Assembly: GCA_963807235.1 (NCBI GenBank)
Contig: CAWEBF010000002.1
Location: 10,249-74,248 of the forward strand
Direction of reading: 5' to 3'
DNA length: 64,000 nt
From: CAWEBF01 sp963807235
Lineage (GTDB): Bacteria > Acidobacteriota > Vicinamibacteria > Vicinamibacterales > UBA2999
Position numbers and translations under genes: made by a program. The notes below the pieces were generated by a model that had not been told where the DNA came from, did not search any database, and saw nothing but the letters and a program-made list of their open reading frames with translations. Below are positions 34,307-44,545 of this stretch, piece after piece. Positions within the stretch are counted from its first letter, which is position 1; each line of letters starts with the position of its first letter.

Positions 34307-34497
34307 GCTCGCCGCCGAGGTGGCTGGTCGATCGCTGGATCATTTGACGGGGCGTGAATGGGAGGCTCCTCGGTGGGCGGCTCGATCCGCGGCTCGGGGA
34401 GGATGTCAGGCCGCTCCGGATCCTCCGGTGGGATGACCGGAGGCTCCGGCGGCGGCACATCAGGCCGCGGGTCAGGGGGCGTCGCGGGCAGACCCAT
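34307..34497 (-). CDS. Small proline-rich acidic protein; true end uncertain
   Basis: Starts at an ATG overlapping the TGA of the lmo0937-type gene (TGATG at 34495-34499), so translation is probably coupled. The sequence MGLPATPPDPRPDVPPPEP continues with Pro, Asp and Glu at about every second residue. No in-frame stop occurs before the inverted repeat at 34306; a one-base shift would end it near 34340. It is probably disordered, and I do not recognise a family. Confidence 0.4.
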
Positions 34498-34649
34498 CAA
34501 GGTATGGCGCGGCGACCCTGAATCACGCGAATGAGCACGACGGCGATCGCCAGGAACAACAGAAGGTGGATGAACCCGCCCATGGTGTACAAACTCACCA
34601 TGCCCATTAGCCACAGGGCGAGCAACACCAGCAGGATGACGTTCAACAT
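34497..34649 (-). CDS. lmo0937/DUF5670-type two-helix membrane protein
   Basis: 50 residues: MLNVILLVLLALWLMGMVSL, then YTMGGFIHLLLFLAIAVVLI, then RVIQGRRAIP. Two hydrophobic helices joined by YTMGGFIH and ending in basic residues match the lmo0937 family found in stress-gene clusters. GGAGGTCATC precedes the ATG at 34649. It is too small for routine gene finders. It lies between YtxH-like and proline-rich genes on the same strand. Confidence 0.8.
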   Translation of the reverse strand: MLNVILLVLLALWLMGMVSLYTMGGFIHLLLFLAIAVVLIRVIQGRRAIP

Positions 34650-34678
34650 GATGACCTCCGGAAGCTAGACGACTCGCC

Positions 34679-35032
34679 TCAGTGTTGGGTGGTCGGATCG
34701 ACGGCTTCGCGACCCTGGTGCACCTTTGCCTGCACGAAGTCGCGCGCGTCGGCCGCCATCCCCTGGGCCTTCTGCTGCACCTGGCCCATCGCCGCGCTGG
34801 CGCGTTCGGCCGCCACGCTCGCGCGTTCGGCCACCTCGCGATAGCGGCGTCCCAGTGCATCGCGCGCCGATCCCACGCCCTGGTTCAGATCGCCCCGCAG
34901 CTCCCGTCCGGCCTTGGGCGCGAACAACAGGGCCAGCACGCCGCCGCAGACCATACCGGCCAATAGTCCAGTGATGAATCCGGACGATGTCGACTGAGCA
35001 CGTTCGTCATACATGGGTACATCTCCAATCAT
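34679..35032 (-). CDS. YtxH-domain protein
   Basis: 117 residues from the ATG at 35032 (leader GGAGGAGGTAGTC). One membrane helix with a glycine motif (GFITGLLAGMVCGGVLALLF) is followed by APKAGRELRGD, the YtxH signature, and a long amphipathic helix (REVAERASVAAERASAAMGQ). The family is general-stress related and anchors a helical domain at the membrane. The next gene upstream ends two bases before it. Confidence 0.8.
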   Translation of the reverse strand: MIGDVPMYDERAQSTSSGFITGLLAGMVCGGVLALLFAPKAGRELRGDLNQGVGSARDALGRRYREVAERASVAAERASAAMGQVQQKAQGMAADARDFVQAKVHQGREAVDPTTQH

Positions 35033-35034
35033 GA

Positions 35035-35361
35035 CTACCTCCTCCACTTCGAAATGAACCGCGACGCCCGCCGCAGAGCGGTGGCGGCCAGCAGTGTGCC
35101 TGGCATCGTGACGGCCGCCTCGCCCAGGCGCGCGGCGCTGTCCGCCGTGCGATCCAACGCGCGCATCCCCACGCCCACGTGATCCGCCATGGTGTCCAGG
35201 CGCGCGTGGAGAAGGTTCAGCTGGTTGGCGGTGGCGTCTTGCATCCGCCGCCAGGCCAGCACCGCCGCAATGGCGAAGCCCATCAGCACGAGCGCTTGAA
35301 GCGATGATGCGATGGCGATCGCCATCAACGCGCCTTCAACCGTCGAGAGGTCCGCGGTCAC
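35035..35361 (-). CDS. Membrane-anchored helical protein (DUF948-like)
   Basis: 108 residues from a GTG at 35361 with GGAGGGATGTTGCA in front; a longer in-frame start at 35460 has no leader. A single N-terminal membrane helix (LQALVLMGFAIAAVLAWRRM) is followed by a helical region (NLLHARLDTMADHVGVGMRA) and a basic end. This pattern, next to YtxH, is typical of DUF948-like partners. First gene of the leftward stress cluster. Confidence 0.6.
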   Translation of the reverse strand: MTADLSTVEGALMAIAIASSLQALVLMGFAIAAVLAWRRMQDATANQLNLLHARLDTMADHVGVGMRALDRTADSAARLGEAAVTMPGTLLAATALRRASRFISKWRR

Positions 35362-35591
35362 TGCAACATCCCTCCACAATAAAAAGCACGCAGCATGCCA
35401 GAGACTGACCTCAGCCGCGTGATTCTGCCTGGGCATCAGGTGAGGTGGCCCGACCCCCACAAACGGTAGCTGCCTACATCGGCTGGCCGATCGCTAGCCG
35501 CAGGCAGTCCACAAGATGCCAATGCGTCCGCGTTTTCTGGCCGCGTCCTTGCACTTCAAGCTGGACAGGCACGGGTTGCCCCGTGCACGCC

Positions 35592-37673
35592 ATGGCCGAG
35601 CGCCGTTCTTTCTCGTCGTTTGTTGCGTCTTCCTGGGACGCCTTGCGCGGCTTCCTCGTCGGGGCCGCTCGACCCAGCGCGGGTGCGGATCTCCACCAAG
35701 GCATCGTCGAGAGCTCGGCTGATTGCGTGGCGGTGCTCCATGCCGACAGCACCGTGGCGTCGATGAACGCCGCCGGACTGCGCTTGTTCAATCTGCCGTC
35801 TCCGGAGGCCGCGGCCGGCCGCTCGTGGCCGGAACTGTGGCGGCCGGCCGAGGCGGAGGCCGCCCGAGCCATCACCGATGCACAGTGGAGCGGCGAGGGC
35901 CGATTCGTCTCGCGGCTCGACTCGGGCCTGTGGTTCGACGTCATCGTCACGCCGTTGCGCGACGCGGCCGGAGTGCCGCGGCTCGTTGGCACCGCCCGCG
36001 ACGTGACCGAGCACCATCTCGCCCAGCAGCGCCTGGCTGACAGCGAATTGCGGTTCCGGACGCTCGCCGATGCGATGCCGCAGATTGTGTTCACGGCATC
36101 GCCCAAAGGCCGGCCCGACTACTTCAACAACCGCTGGTACGGGTCCACCGGAGCGCGAGTACCGCCGGGACCGCGCGTGCCGGCTGCCGACGAAGGCCAG
36201 AGCGCCTCCGACAGTTGGAGACCGCATCTGCACGCCGCCGACGTCGAGTCCGCGTTGGCGGCGTGGTCACATGCCGTGGAAGAGGGCACCCGCTTCCAGG
36301 TGCAATGCCGCTTCAAGCGTGCCGACGGCGCCCATCGCTGGTTCATCGCGCGGGCGCTCCCCCTGCGGGACGATTCGGGACGGGTCGTGCGCTGGATCGG
36401 CACCTGCACCGACATGGACGATCAGAAGCAGGCCGACGAGGAGCGATCGCGTCTGCTGATCAGCGAGCGCGCCGCGCGCGCGGAGGCCGAGCGGGCCGCG
36501 CGGCTGAAGGACGAGTTCTTGAGCACGCTGTCGCACGAGCTCCGCACGCCGCTCAACGCAATCGCTGGATGGATCGAGGTCCTGCACCGCGACCAGCGCC
36601 CCGACACGCTGGACAAGGGCATGGCCGTGATCGATCGCAACCTGAAGCGGCAGGCCCTGATGATCGACCAGCTGCTCGACATGAGTCGCATCGTGTCGGG
36701 CAAGATGCACCTCGAGGTCGAGCGCGTCCGGTTGGGTCCGGTGATCGACGAGGCTGTCAGTTCCGTGCAGACGGCGGCCGACGTCAAGGGCGTCCGGCTG
36801 AACGTGGAGTCGCGCGCGCCGCTCGACGTGCGCGGAGACCCCGGCCGGCTCCAGCAGGTCGTGTGGAACCTGCTCCTCAACGCCGTGAAGTTCAGCCGGA
36901 CGGGCGACGCGATTGACGTGGTGCTGCGGCAGGAGCACGCGCAGGCCCTCATCGAAGTGCGCGACGTCGGCCAGGGTATCCCGCCGGAGTTCCTGCCCCA
37001 GCTGTTCCACCGGTTCAGCCAGGCCGACGCCTCGGCTACCCGCCGGCACGCGGGATTGGGGTTGGGCCTGGCGATCGTGAAAAACCTCGTCGAGATGCAC
37101 GGGGGCTCGGTCCACGCCTCGAGCGAGGGGCCCGAAAAAGGCGCCACCTTCACGGTGCGACTGCCGCTGGCGCCCAGCGATGGACCGCCGCTGGCGCCCA
37201 GCAACGGGACGGAGAGCCGGGGCGTGACCAACGGTCATGGCCCCTCGATAGCCTCGTCGGGCGGTGTGCTCGAAGGACTCGTGGTACTGGTCGTGGACGA
37301 TGAACCCGACGCGCGCGACCTGCTGCAGCACTCGCTCGAGGCTGCCGGCGCCCGGACATCGCTGGCGTCTACCGCGGACGACGCCATGCAGGTACTGACG
37401 CGTGGCGCCGTGCCCGACATCATCGTGAGTGACATCGGATTGCCCGACCGCGACGGCTACGAGTTCATGCGCCGCGTTCGGCGCATGCGCGGACCAGTCG
37501 GCGAAGTCCCGGCCGCGGCCGTGACGGCCCTGGCGCGGAGCGACGATCGCCGGCGGGCGCTGATGGCCGGGTACCAGACACATCTGGCCAAGCCGATCGA
37601 CCAGGGCGAGCTGGTGGCCGTCGTGGCGACGCTGGCCGGCAGAAACGGACGGTCGCGGAACGGCCATGGGTAA
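35592..37673 (+). CDS. Hybrid sensor histidine kinase (PAS-PAS-HisKA-HATPase-REC)
   Basis: 693 residues from the ATG at 35592; an in-frame extension upstream reads as non-protein. PAS 1 (GIVESSADCVAVLHADSTVA) and PAS 2 with PAC (FRTLADAMPQIVFTASPKG to RWIGTCTDMDDQKQADEE) lead into HisKA with FLSTLSHELRTPLNAIAGW (His315). Next come the HATPase boxes (LLLNAVKFSRTGD, EVRDVGQGIPPEF, GLGLGLAIVKNLV) and a C-terminal receiver (LVVLVVDDEPDARDLL, phospho-Asp D614 in VSDIGLPDRDG). No membrane segment, so it is a cytosolic sensor. Its end overlaps YihY by eight bases. Confidence 0.88.
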   Translation: MAERRSFSSFVASSWDALRGFLVGAARPSAGADLHQGIVESSADCVAVLHADSTVASMNAAGLRLFNLPSPEAAAGRSWPELWRPAEAEAARAITDAQWSGEGRFVSRLDSGLWFDVIVTPLRDAAGVPRLVGTARDVTEHHLAQQRLADSELRFRTLADAMPQIVFTASPKGRPDYFNNRWYGSTGARVPPGPRVPAADEGQSASDSWRPHLHAADVESALAAWSHAVEEGTRFQVQCRFKRADGAHRWFIARALPLRDDSGRVVRWIGTCTDMDDQKQADEERSRLLISERAARAEAERAARLKDEFLSTLSHELRTPLNAIAGWIEVLHRDQRPDTLDKGMAVIDRNLKRQALMIDQLLDMSRIVSGKMHLEVERVRLGPVIDEAVSSVQTAADVKGVRLNVESRAPLDVRGDPGRLQQVVWNLLLNAVKFSRTGDAIDVVLRQEHAQALIEVRDVGQGIPPEFLPQLFHRFSQADASATRRHAGLGLGLAIVKNLVEMHGGSVHASSEGPEKGATFTVRLPLAPSDGPPLAPSNGTESRGVTNGHGPSIASSGGVLEGLVVLVVDDEPDARDLLQHSLEAAGARTSLASTADDAMQVLTRGAVPDIIVSDIGLPDRDGYEFMRRVRRMRGPVGEVPAAAVTALARSDDRRRALMAGYQTHLAKPIDQGELVAVVATLAGRNGRSRNGHG

Positions 37674-38574
37674 GCGCGCGAAAGTGATGACGGTGCTGGG
37701 TCTGCTGACCGAGACCTTCAACAAGTGGTGGGAGGATCGCATCCCGCAGGTTGCGGCCGCCCTGGCCTATTACACGGTGTTCTCGATTGCGCCGCTTCTA
37801 CTCGTGGCCATCGGCATCGCAGGTCTGGTGCTGGGACGCGACGAGGCTCGTGCGCAGATCCTGGTCCAGGCGTCGTCGCTGCTGGGCGCACCCGGCGCGG
37901 TGGCCGTCGCCCGCATGATGGGGGATGCCTATGCCGCGCCACGCCAGGGGATGGTGAGTGCCGCGATCGGTATTGCCGCGATTCTGATCGGCGCCGTGGG
38001 CGTCCTGGCGCAGCTGAAGTCCGCGCTCGACGCCGTGTGGGACGTCAAGCCGAGGGACGTTTCCTGGCGCCAGTTCTTTCGGGGATACCTGGTGAACATC
38101 GCCCTGGTCTTCGCCACGGGCTTCCTGCTCCTCGTCTCGCTGGTCGTGACCGCGACCATCGGGGCGCTGACCTCGGGGTTGCGCGAACGGCTCGAAGGCC
38201 CGGACCTGCTGTGGTTGGCCATCGACGGTACCACGGGGCTCGCGGTCACCACCCTCATCTTCGCGCTCATTTTCAAGACCCTGCCGGCCACCAAGGTGAC
38301 CTGGCGGGACGTGCGGGTGGGCGCACTGGTCACGGCCCTGCTGTTCACGGCCGGGCGGCTGGCTCTTGGGCTGTACCTGGGCCGCAGCGTCGGCGACTCG
38401 GCCTACACCGCGGCCGGATCGCTGCTGGCGCTGTTGGTGTGGGTCTACTACTCCTCACAGCTCATCCTCTTCGGCGCCGAGTTCACGGTCGTCTACGCCA
38501 GGCGCTACCTGCCCAGTCACGACAGAAGTCTCGCGAATGCGGCGGAGAGCGCGCTGGCACGCAGCGCCTCCTGA
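37666..38574 (+). CDS. YihY/BrkB-family inner-membrane protein
   Basis: 302 residues with about six membrane helices. PQVAAALAYYTVFSIAPLLL is the family hallmark, and a conserved WDVKPRDVSW loop and SQLILFGAEFTVVYARRY end follow. Members are inner-membrane proteins of uncertain function, once mis-named RNase BN. It starts inside the end of the histidine kinase gene, suggesting co-expression. Confidence 0.85.
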   Translation: MGKRAKVMTVLGLLTETFNKWWEDRIPQVAAALAYYTVFSIAPLLLVAIGIAGLVLGRDEARAQILVQASSLLGAPGAVAVARMMGDAYAAPRQGMVSAAIGIAAILIGAVGVLAQLKSALDAVWDVKPRDVSWRQFFRGYLVNIALVFATGFLLLVSLVVTATIGALTSGLRERLEGPDLLWLAIDGTTGLAVTTLIFALIFKTLPATKVTWRDVRVGALVTALLFTAGRLALGLYLGRSVGDSAYTAAGSLLALLVWVYYSSQLILFGAEFTVVYARRYLPSHDRSLANAAESALARSAS

Positions 38575-38613
38575 CCGCTTGATTCAGGCATAGGACGTGC
38601 TTGGAGGTGCAGC

Positions 38614-38814
38614 ATGAAGGCGATCGGAATCGTTCTCGTGGTCTTGGGAGTGGTCGGGCTCCTGATTGGCGGCGTGACGTGGACCGACCGCGACACGGTG
38701 GTTGATGCGGGTCCGCTCGAAATCACTACCGAAGAACGCGAGCGCCTTCCCATCCCACCCATCGCGGGCGGCATCCTGCTGGTGGCTGGGGTGATCCTGC
38801 TGCTGAAGAAGTAA
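38614..38814 (+). CDS. Small two-helix membrane protein
   Basis: 66 residues: helix 1 IGIVLVVLGVVGLLIGGVTW, a polar loop (TDRDTVVDAGPLEITTEERE) and helix 2 IAGGILLVAGVILLLKK. Leader TTGGAGGTGCAGC before the ATG. Similar small proteins of unknown function are common in stress clusters. 39 bases downstream of YihY. Confidence 0.65.
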   Translation: MKAIGIVLVVLGVVGLLIGGVTWTDRDTVVDAGPLEITTEERERLPIPPIAGGILLVAGVILLLKK

Positions 38815-38840
38815 CAGTACGTATCAGCGGCCCGACTGTT

Positions 38841-38899
38841 GGCAACAACAGGCAACCAGGCAAACGGGTAAAACAAGCAAACCAGACAAACGGGTAATT
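38841..38899. repeat. Degenerate CAGGCAAA-type short repeats
   Basis: Units such as CAGGCAAC, CAGGCAAA, CGGGTAAA, AAGCAAAC, CAGACAAA, CGGGTAAT recur with a period near 8, less regular than the heptamer arrays. Fills the gap before the DUF892 gene. Confidence 0.45.
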
Positions 38900-38914
38900 A
38901 GGGGGAATACAGTC

Positions 38915-39544
38915 ATGGCCGAAGCCACTACGTTGCACGACGCGTTCATCGACGAACTGCGAGACACCTACGACGCCGAGCGGCAGCTCACGAAGGCGCT
39001 CCCCAAGCTGGCCAAGGCGGCCAGTTCGCCGGAGTTGCGTCAGGCGTTCGAGTCCCATCTCGAGGAGACCCGCGTCCAGATCGAGCGCCTGGAGTCGGTG
39101 TTCGAGAGCCTGGATGAGAAGGTACGCGGCAAGCACTGCGACGGCATTGCCGGCATCATCGAAGAAGGTTCCGCGATCATGCAGGAAGACTTCGACGAGA
39201 CCACGATGGACGCGTGCCTGATCGCGGCGGGCCAGCGCGCGGAGCACTACGAGATTGCCGCGTACGGTACGTTGGTCGCGTGGGCCCGCGCGATGGGGCA
39301 TAGCGATGCGGCCGACACGCTGCAGGAATCACTCGAGGAAGAAAAGGCGGCCGACGAGAAGCTGTCGGCGCTGGCCGAGGGCGGGATCAATCAGGAAGCA
39401 GCCAATATTGCGCATCCTTCGGACGACGAGGAAGAGGAAGCACCGGCGCGCCGAGATGCCAAGGCGGGCGCGGTGCGGGCAGCTGCCAGCACCAAGAACG
39501 GCGGGGCATCCAAGAACGGCGGCATGAGGGCGTCGCGCCGTTAG
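38915..39544 (+). CDS. DUF892 (YciE/YciF) ferritin-like protein
   Basis: 209 residues. LHDAFIDELRDTYDAERQLT opens the four-helix ferritin-like bundle; EEGSAIMQEDF and AGQRAEHYEIAAYGTLVAWA carry the usual Glu/His ligands. After residue ~165 there is an acidic stretch (DDEEEEAPARRD) and a basic Ala/Lys tail. Such proteins respond to general stress in bacteria; metal binding is inferred. Its stop overlaps that of the convergent receiver gene. Confidence 0.82.
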   Translation: MAEATTLHDAFIDELRDTYDAERQLTKALPKLAKAASSPELRQAFESHLEETRVQIERLESVFESLDEKVRGKHCDGIAGIIEEGSAIMQEDFDETTMDACLIAAGQRAEHYEIAAYGTLVAWARAMGHSDAADTLQESLEEEKAADEKLSALAEGGINQEAANIAHPSDDEEEEAPARRDAKAGAVRAAASTKNGGASKNGGMRASRR

Positions 39545-39937
39545 GCGCGGTCGCCGTTTCGACGCGACGCGAGAAGCCGTGTGATTTCTGAGACCAGGTG
39601 GTCGGGATCACACGGCTTCACGATCACGGCGTCCACACCAACGTCCTTTGACTGCGCCAGCGCCTCGGCATGTCGAATACCCGGTGGCGACGATCAGCGG
39701 GATGTCGCGCGTCTCGTCGCGTTGTCGCAGGGCCCGGGCCACGTCGAGCCCAGACATCCGGGGTAGTTCCAGGTCCATGACGATGAGGTCTGGCGGGTTT
39801 GCCAGGGCCTCTTCCAGGGCGGCGACGCCGTCGGCAGCGGTGCGTACCTCGAACCCGGCGGCACGGAGGAACAACCGCCAGGCCTCGAGGGCATCGACGT
39901 AGTCGTCCACGATCAGAATATTGGCAGGTGTGGCCAT
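39541..39937 (-). CDS. Single-domain CheY-like response regulator (one frameshift)
   Basis: About 131 residues. ILIVDDYVDALEAWRLFLRA (acidic pair), DLIVMDLELPRMSGLDVARA (phospho-Asp), IPLIVATG (switch Thr) and, after a break near 39681, AVIVKPCDPDHLVSEI (Lys) make a complete receiver. No output domain, so it signals by protein contact or is a phosphate sink. Divergent from the HisKA-like protein at 39967 with 29 bases between starts. Confidence 0.78.
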
Positions 39938-39966
39938 TGGAGTACCCTACGCCTTCATCAAGTCAC

Positions 39967-40619
39967 GTGCCAGACGGGGAACAGACGCGGAAGGCGTTGG
40001 ATAAACTGGTCCACGACCTGCGGACGCCTCTCGGCGTCGCGATTGGATACATGCGTTTGCTGCGTGATCACCGCTTGTCCAAGCAGGAAGACCAGCAGCG
40101 GGCCATGTTACAAACCGTTGACGCGCTGGGTGCCATGTCCGGGTTGTGTCAGGATGCGGCATCGTTTGCGGCCTGTGCCGGGGCGGGGGATGAGACCATC
40201 GCGATCGTGTCCGCCGCCGAGCTTGCGGCCGAGGTGGGTGGACAACTGCCGCCTCCGCTGGCCTTTGCGGACATCGACAACGATTTGAGTGGCGGTGTTC
40301 GAGTACGCAAGGGGGGTGCCACGGCCCGGGCCGTGGCAGCACTGCTGAGTCGGGGGGGATTAAGTGGCGAGGGGACACCCTCCACCGATATCATCGTAAG
40401 GGTACGGGACGCGCATCTGAGTTTCGTGTCCGGCACGCCCGCGCAGCGCGAGGCGATGCGCCTCGGTGAATGGCGGGCGTTCGATCCATGGCGAGCAGGT
40501 CCGGGGTTGGCAGTGCCTCTCGCATGCCTCGAGGTGACCCGCGTGTCGGGTCAGGTATTAACGGAGGCAGCCACCACCACGGCTATTGCAGTGATATTGC
40601 CACTGGAGACCAGCCCATC

Positions 40620-40623
<4 letters not shown>
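39967..40623 (+). CDS. HisKA-like protein with degenerate ATPase region
   Basis: About 218 residues from a GTG at 39967, but no ribosome-binding site decides the start. LDKLVHDLRTPLGVAIGYMR is a dimerisation/phospho-acceptor helix with His. The following part (IVSAAELAAEVGGQLPPPLA, GATARAVAALLSRGG) holds the place of an HATPase domain, yet the N, G1 and G2 boxes are not seen. It could be a phosphotransfer protein or pseudokinase. Its last base overlaps the GTG of the sigma54 activator, so they likely work as a pair. Confidence 0.6.
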
Positions 40624-42137
<1,514 letters not shown>

Positions 42138-42150
42138 GAAGACCGTAGGT

Positions 42151-42185
42151 CCCGGCCCCAGGCCCCAGGCTCCAGGCTGCAGGCC
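42151..42185. repeat. Period-7 array (CCAGGCT)
   Basis: CCCGGCC, CCAGGCC, CCAGGCT, CCAGGCT, GCAGGCC in perfect phase between the NtrC-type stop and the 3' end of the four-helix gene. Confidence 0.85.
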
Positions 42186-42581
42186 TTACGGTCGGTCCGA
42201 TCTCGGCTGCGTCGCGGCGATCTCCTCCAGGCGCTTGACCAATGCCTGCAGCTGCCTCACAACGTCCCTGCACTGGTCTCGCACTCGAATCAAGCCCTTG
42301 TCGTCCGAAAACCCCAGCTCCGGCGCCAGCGAGACGAGATATTGCAGCTCTGACGCCGACCCAAGGGCGACGTAGAGAAATCTTAGATAGTCTCGAATGG
42401 TGCCACGCGCACTTCCTTCAACGATGTTGCAGGCGACTGACACGGCTGCGCGTCGCATTTGAGCCCGCAGGCCGAACCACTCGTCTCGTGGAAACTCGCG
42501 TGTGTGCTGATAGATAGCTTTTGTGAGCGCGTGAGCGTCGTGGAATACCCGGAGCTTCTCGTAGTCTCTGCTCATGCGCAT
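42186..42581 (-). CDS. Four-helix-bundle (S23/IVP-type) protein
   Basis: 131 residues from the Met at 42581. DYEKLRVFHDAHALTKAIYQ, WFGLRAQMRRAAVSVACNIV, EGSARGTIRDYLRFLYVALG, ASELQYLVSLAPELG and a final helix match the four-helix-bundle family first known from 23S rRNA intervening sequences, now common as stand-alone bacterial genes of unknown function. It is flanked on both sides by heptamer arrays. A degraded homologue lies at 45206-45481, also between two arrays. Confidence 0.85.
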   Translation of the reverse strand: MRMSRDYEKLRVFHDAHALTKAIYQHTREFPRDEWFGLRAQMRRAAVSVACNIVEGSARGTIRDYLRFLYVALGSASELQYLVSLAPELGFSDDKGLIRVRDQCRDVVRQLQALVKRLEEIAATQPRSDRP

Positions 42582-42623
42582 CTTGGAGGGCAAACCGCGC
42601 ACCAGCTGCGTCAGTGGTCTTCG

Positions 42624-42658
42624 GGCCTGGGGCCTGGGGCCTGAAGCCTGGGGCCTGA
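42624..42658. repeat. Period-7 array (GGCCTGG)
   Basis: GGCCTGG twice, GGCCTGA, AGCCTGG, GGCCTGA in perfect phase. It lies between the start of the four-helix gene and the stop of the next histidine kinase. Confidence 0.85.
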
Positions 42659-42659
42659 G

Positions 42660-43850
42660 CTAATTCGTTCTCACCGCGCCGCCGACTACCGGCCACTCCA
42701 GCGTGAACGTCGTCCCGTCGCCTTCCACAGACTCGACGGAGATCGTTCCCCGCATCGCCTCCATGGCCTCCCGCACGATCGAGAGGCCCAGGCCCATGCC
42801 GCGCACGCCCAGCTCGTCGTCCAGCTGCGCGTGCACGCGCACGAACTGCTCGAAGATCACCCGCAGCTTCGACTCGGGCAGCCCCAGCCCGTTGTCGCGA
42901 ATCCTCAGTCGGACCGCGGTCGGCGTCATCTCCCCCTCCAGCGTGACGCGGCGGTCGTTCTTGGCGGGGTCGCTGTACTTGATCGCGTTGGCCACCAGGT
43001 TCACGAGCACCAGCTCGGCGCGCCCCGCATCGGTCACGACCGACGGCAGCGTGTCGGCCACGTCGATCGAGACGCCGCGACTCACGGCCATCGACTGCAG
43101 CTGTTCGATCACGTCGGCCGCAAGCCGGCCGAAGTCGATCACGTCCTCGTGGGGCAGGCCCTCCGGCCGGCGCGTGAGGCGCGTCAAGCGTTCGAGCTTG
43201 TCCGCCACCTCGCCCAGCCGCACCACGTTGCGCTCGAGCGACTGGGCCAGGTCCGCGGTCTCTCCGTTTCCTTCCGGGACCACGATGACGCGCGACAGGA
43301 CCTGCAGCACGCCCAGCGGCTGGCGGATCTCGTGGCTGATCAGGCGGCTGAAGCTGCGCAGCTGCGCCGTCTTGTTCTCGATGGTCTCCATGTAGCGCGT
43401 GATGAACGCGTCAACGGTCTTCTGCTGCAGGACCCGCACGGCCTGGGAGGCGCGGCTCATCGCCCGTAGCGCCGCGCCGGCGTCGGCGCTCACGCCCAGC
43501 TTGTCGATCTCGCCGGCGCAGAAGTCCTCGAGGATCTCGGCGAACATCTGGTACTCACGCAGCAGCTGGTGCACCGATGCGCGCTGATCGAAGCGGAGCA
43601 GTCCCAGCTCCGCGGCCTTGGTCATTACGGCGGTGTTGGCGGCGATGGGCTCACTGCCGCCGATGCGGAGGTGCGTCGCAATTTCGAGCACCAGAGCCGG
43701 GATGTGGTCCAGGAGCTGGTGTGTAGGAAACACCTCTGTGCGCTCCACACGGAGCAGCGCATCCAGACGCTCGAGCCAGAGAAGGGCCAGACGACGATGG
43801 TCCTGTTCCAGTCGAGACGCCAGATACTCGACCGTGTGGTGCTCAGCCAT
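42660..43850 (-). CDS. Sensor histidine kinase with RsbRD-like N-terminus
   Basis: 396 residues from the ATG at 43850. The N-terminal helical domain (RRLALLWLERLDALLRVERT, VMTKAAELGLLRFDQRASVH) resembles the RsbRD N-terminal domain of stress signalling proteins. HisKA follows (SFSRLISHEIRQPLGVLQVL), then HATPase boxes NLVANAIKYSDPAKN, RIRDNGLGLPESK and RGMGLGLSIVREAM. No membrane helix. A longer upstream in-frame ORF lacks sense. No ribosome-binding site is strong. Confidence 0.85.
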   Translation of the reverse strand: MAEHHTVEYLASRLEQDHRRLALLWLERLDALLRVERTEVFPTHQLLDHIPALVLEIATHLRIGGSEPIAANTAVMTKAAELGLLRFDQRASVHQLLREYQMFAEILEDFCAGEIDKLGVSADAGAALRAMSRASQAVRVLQQKTVDAFITRYMETIENKTAQLRSFSRLISHEIRQPLGVLQVLSRVIVVPEGNGETADLAQSLERNVVRLGEVADKLERLTRLTRRPEGLPHEDVIDFGRLAADVIEQLQSMAVSRGVSIDVADTLPSVVTDAGRAELVLVNLVANAIKYSDPAKNDRRVTLEGEMTPTAVRLRIRDNGLGLPESKLRVIFEQFVRVHAQLDDELGVRGMGLGLSIVREAMEAMRGTISVESVEGDGTTFTLEWPVVGGAVRTN

Positions 43851-43976
43851 GTACGGAAAGCTGAGTATACCTTCTGCTGAGGTGGCCCGGGCCACCGTGG
43901 TACGCGCCGTGCACCTTCCAGAGTGAACGTTCCTAGCTGAACGTTTACCCCCTCCCCCCTGGTTCAGGAGAGCACC
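43851..43976. promoter_or_regulatory. Divergent regulatory region
   Basis: Holds a perfect 16-base palindrome GGTGGCCCGGGCCACC (43881-43896). Two TGAACGTT boxes stand 14 bases apart (43924 and 43938), the first inside GAACGTTC. The boxes lie about 35 bases before the rightward ATG. A factor binding both faces of one helix is plausible. GGTTCAGGAG supplies the rightward ribosome-binding site. Confidence 0.4.
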
Positions 43977-44315
43977 ATGGAACACACTGATCGCAACCGC
44001 GCCGCTAACGACCCGTTCCCCTTCAGCGACGCTGAAGACACGTTCTGGCGCAACGAGTTCCGCACTCGCCCGTATGTGCGGCCAGGCGCATCCTACGATG
44101 AGTACCGGGACGCCTATCGCTACGGATGGGAATCACGCGCGGCGAACAAGACCGCCAAGGCGTGGGATTCCGTGAGCACGGATCTGGAGACGGGATGGGC
44201 AAAGGCCAAGCGCGCCTCGCGACTGGCGTGGAGCGAGGCCAAGGACGCCGTCCGCGACGGCTGGCATCATGTGGAGAAGGCGATGCCGGGCGATTTCGAC
44301 AAGGACGGACGGTAG
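43977..44315 (+). CDS. Conserved hypothetical with YRYGWESR motif
   Basis: 112 residues, acidic and aromatic, no signal peptide. FWRNEFRTRPYVRPGASYDE, YRDAYRYGWESRAANKT, WAKAKRASRLAWSEAKDAVR and DGWHHVEKAMPGDFDKDGR are blocks I recognise from a conserved, uncharacterised family that often lies beside stress proteins. Probably cytosolic. A strong hairpin follows the stop. Confidence 0.65.
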   Translation: MEHTDRNRAANDPFPFSDAEDTFWRNEFRTRPYVRPGASYDEYRDAYRYGWESRAANKTAKAWDSVSTDLETGWAKAKRASRLAWSEAKDAVRDGWHHVEKAMPGDFDKDGR

Positions 44316-44334
44316 CTCGTTGAAAAACCCGGCC

Positions 44335-44359
44335 CTGGCCGTGCGCCGTGCACGGCCAG
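44335..44359 (+). terminator. Strong hairpin behind the 43977 gene
   Basis: CTGGCCGTGC and GCACGGCCAG form a 10-base stem with a 5-base loop, 20 bases behind the stop; AAAAACCC lies in front. No T-run follows. The rest of 44360-44545 shows no gene. Confidence 0.5.
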
Positions 44360-44545
44360 AGTCCCGGGCCGGCCGTTTTCCTGATTCCGGTCACCGTCAT
44401 TTTGCGTGGCCACGCGGGTCGCCCCACTCACGCCACGGGCCGTAACGACGGCCATCGGGTGCACGTTCAGGCTGGCGGCCGCGCCAGTGAGCTGAAACGC
44501 CCGCCCTGTTTTCCCATGCGACTCTGATGCCAGGGCGCCGCGGTT

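Noticed and set aside
33400..34860. One 486-codon minus-strand frame joining the proline-rich and BON proteins
   Set aside because: Separate ribosome-binding sites and starts exist (34497 and 34114), and two palindromic elements lie between; the joined frame passes through low-complexity shadow sequence.
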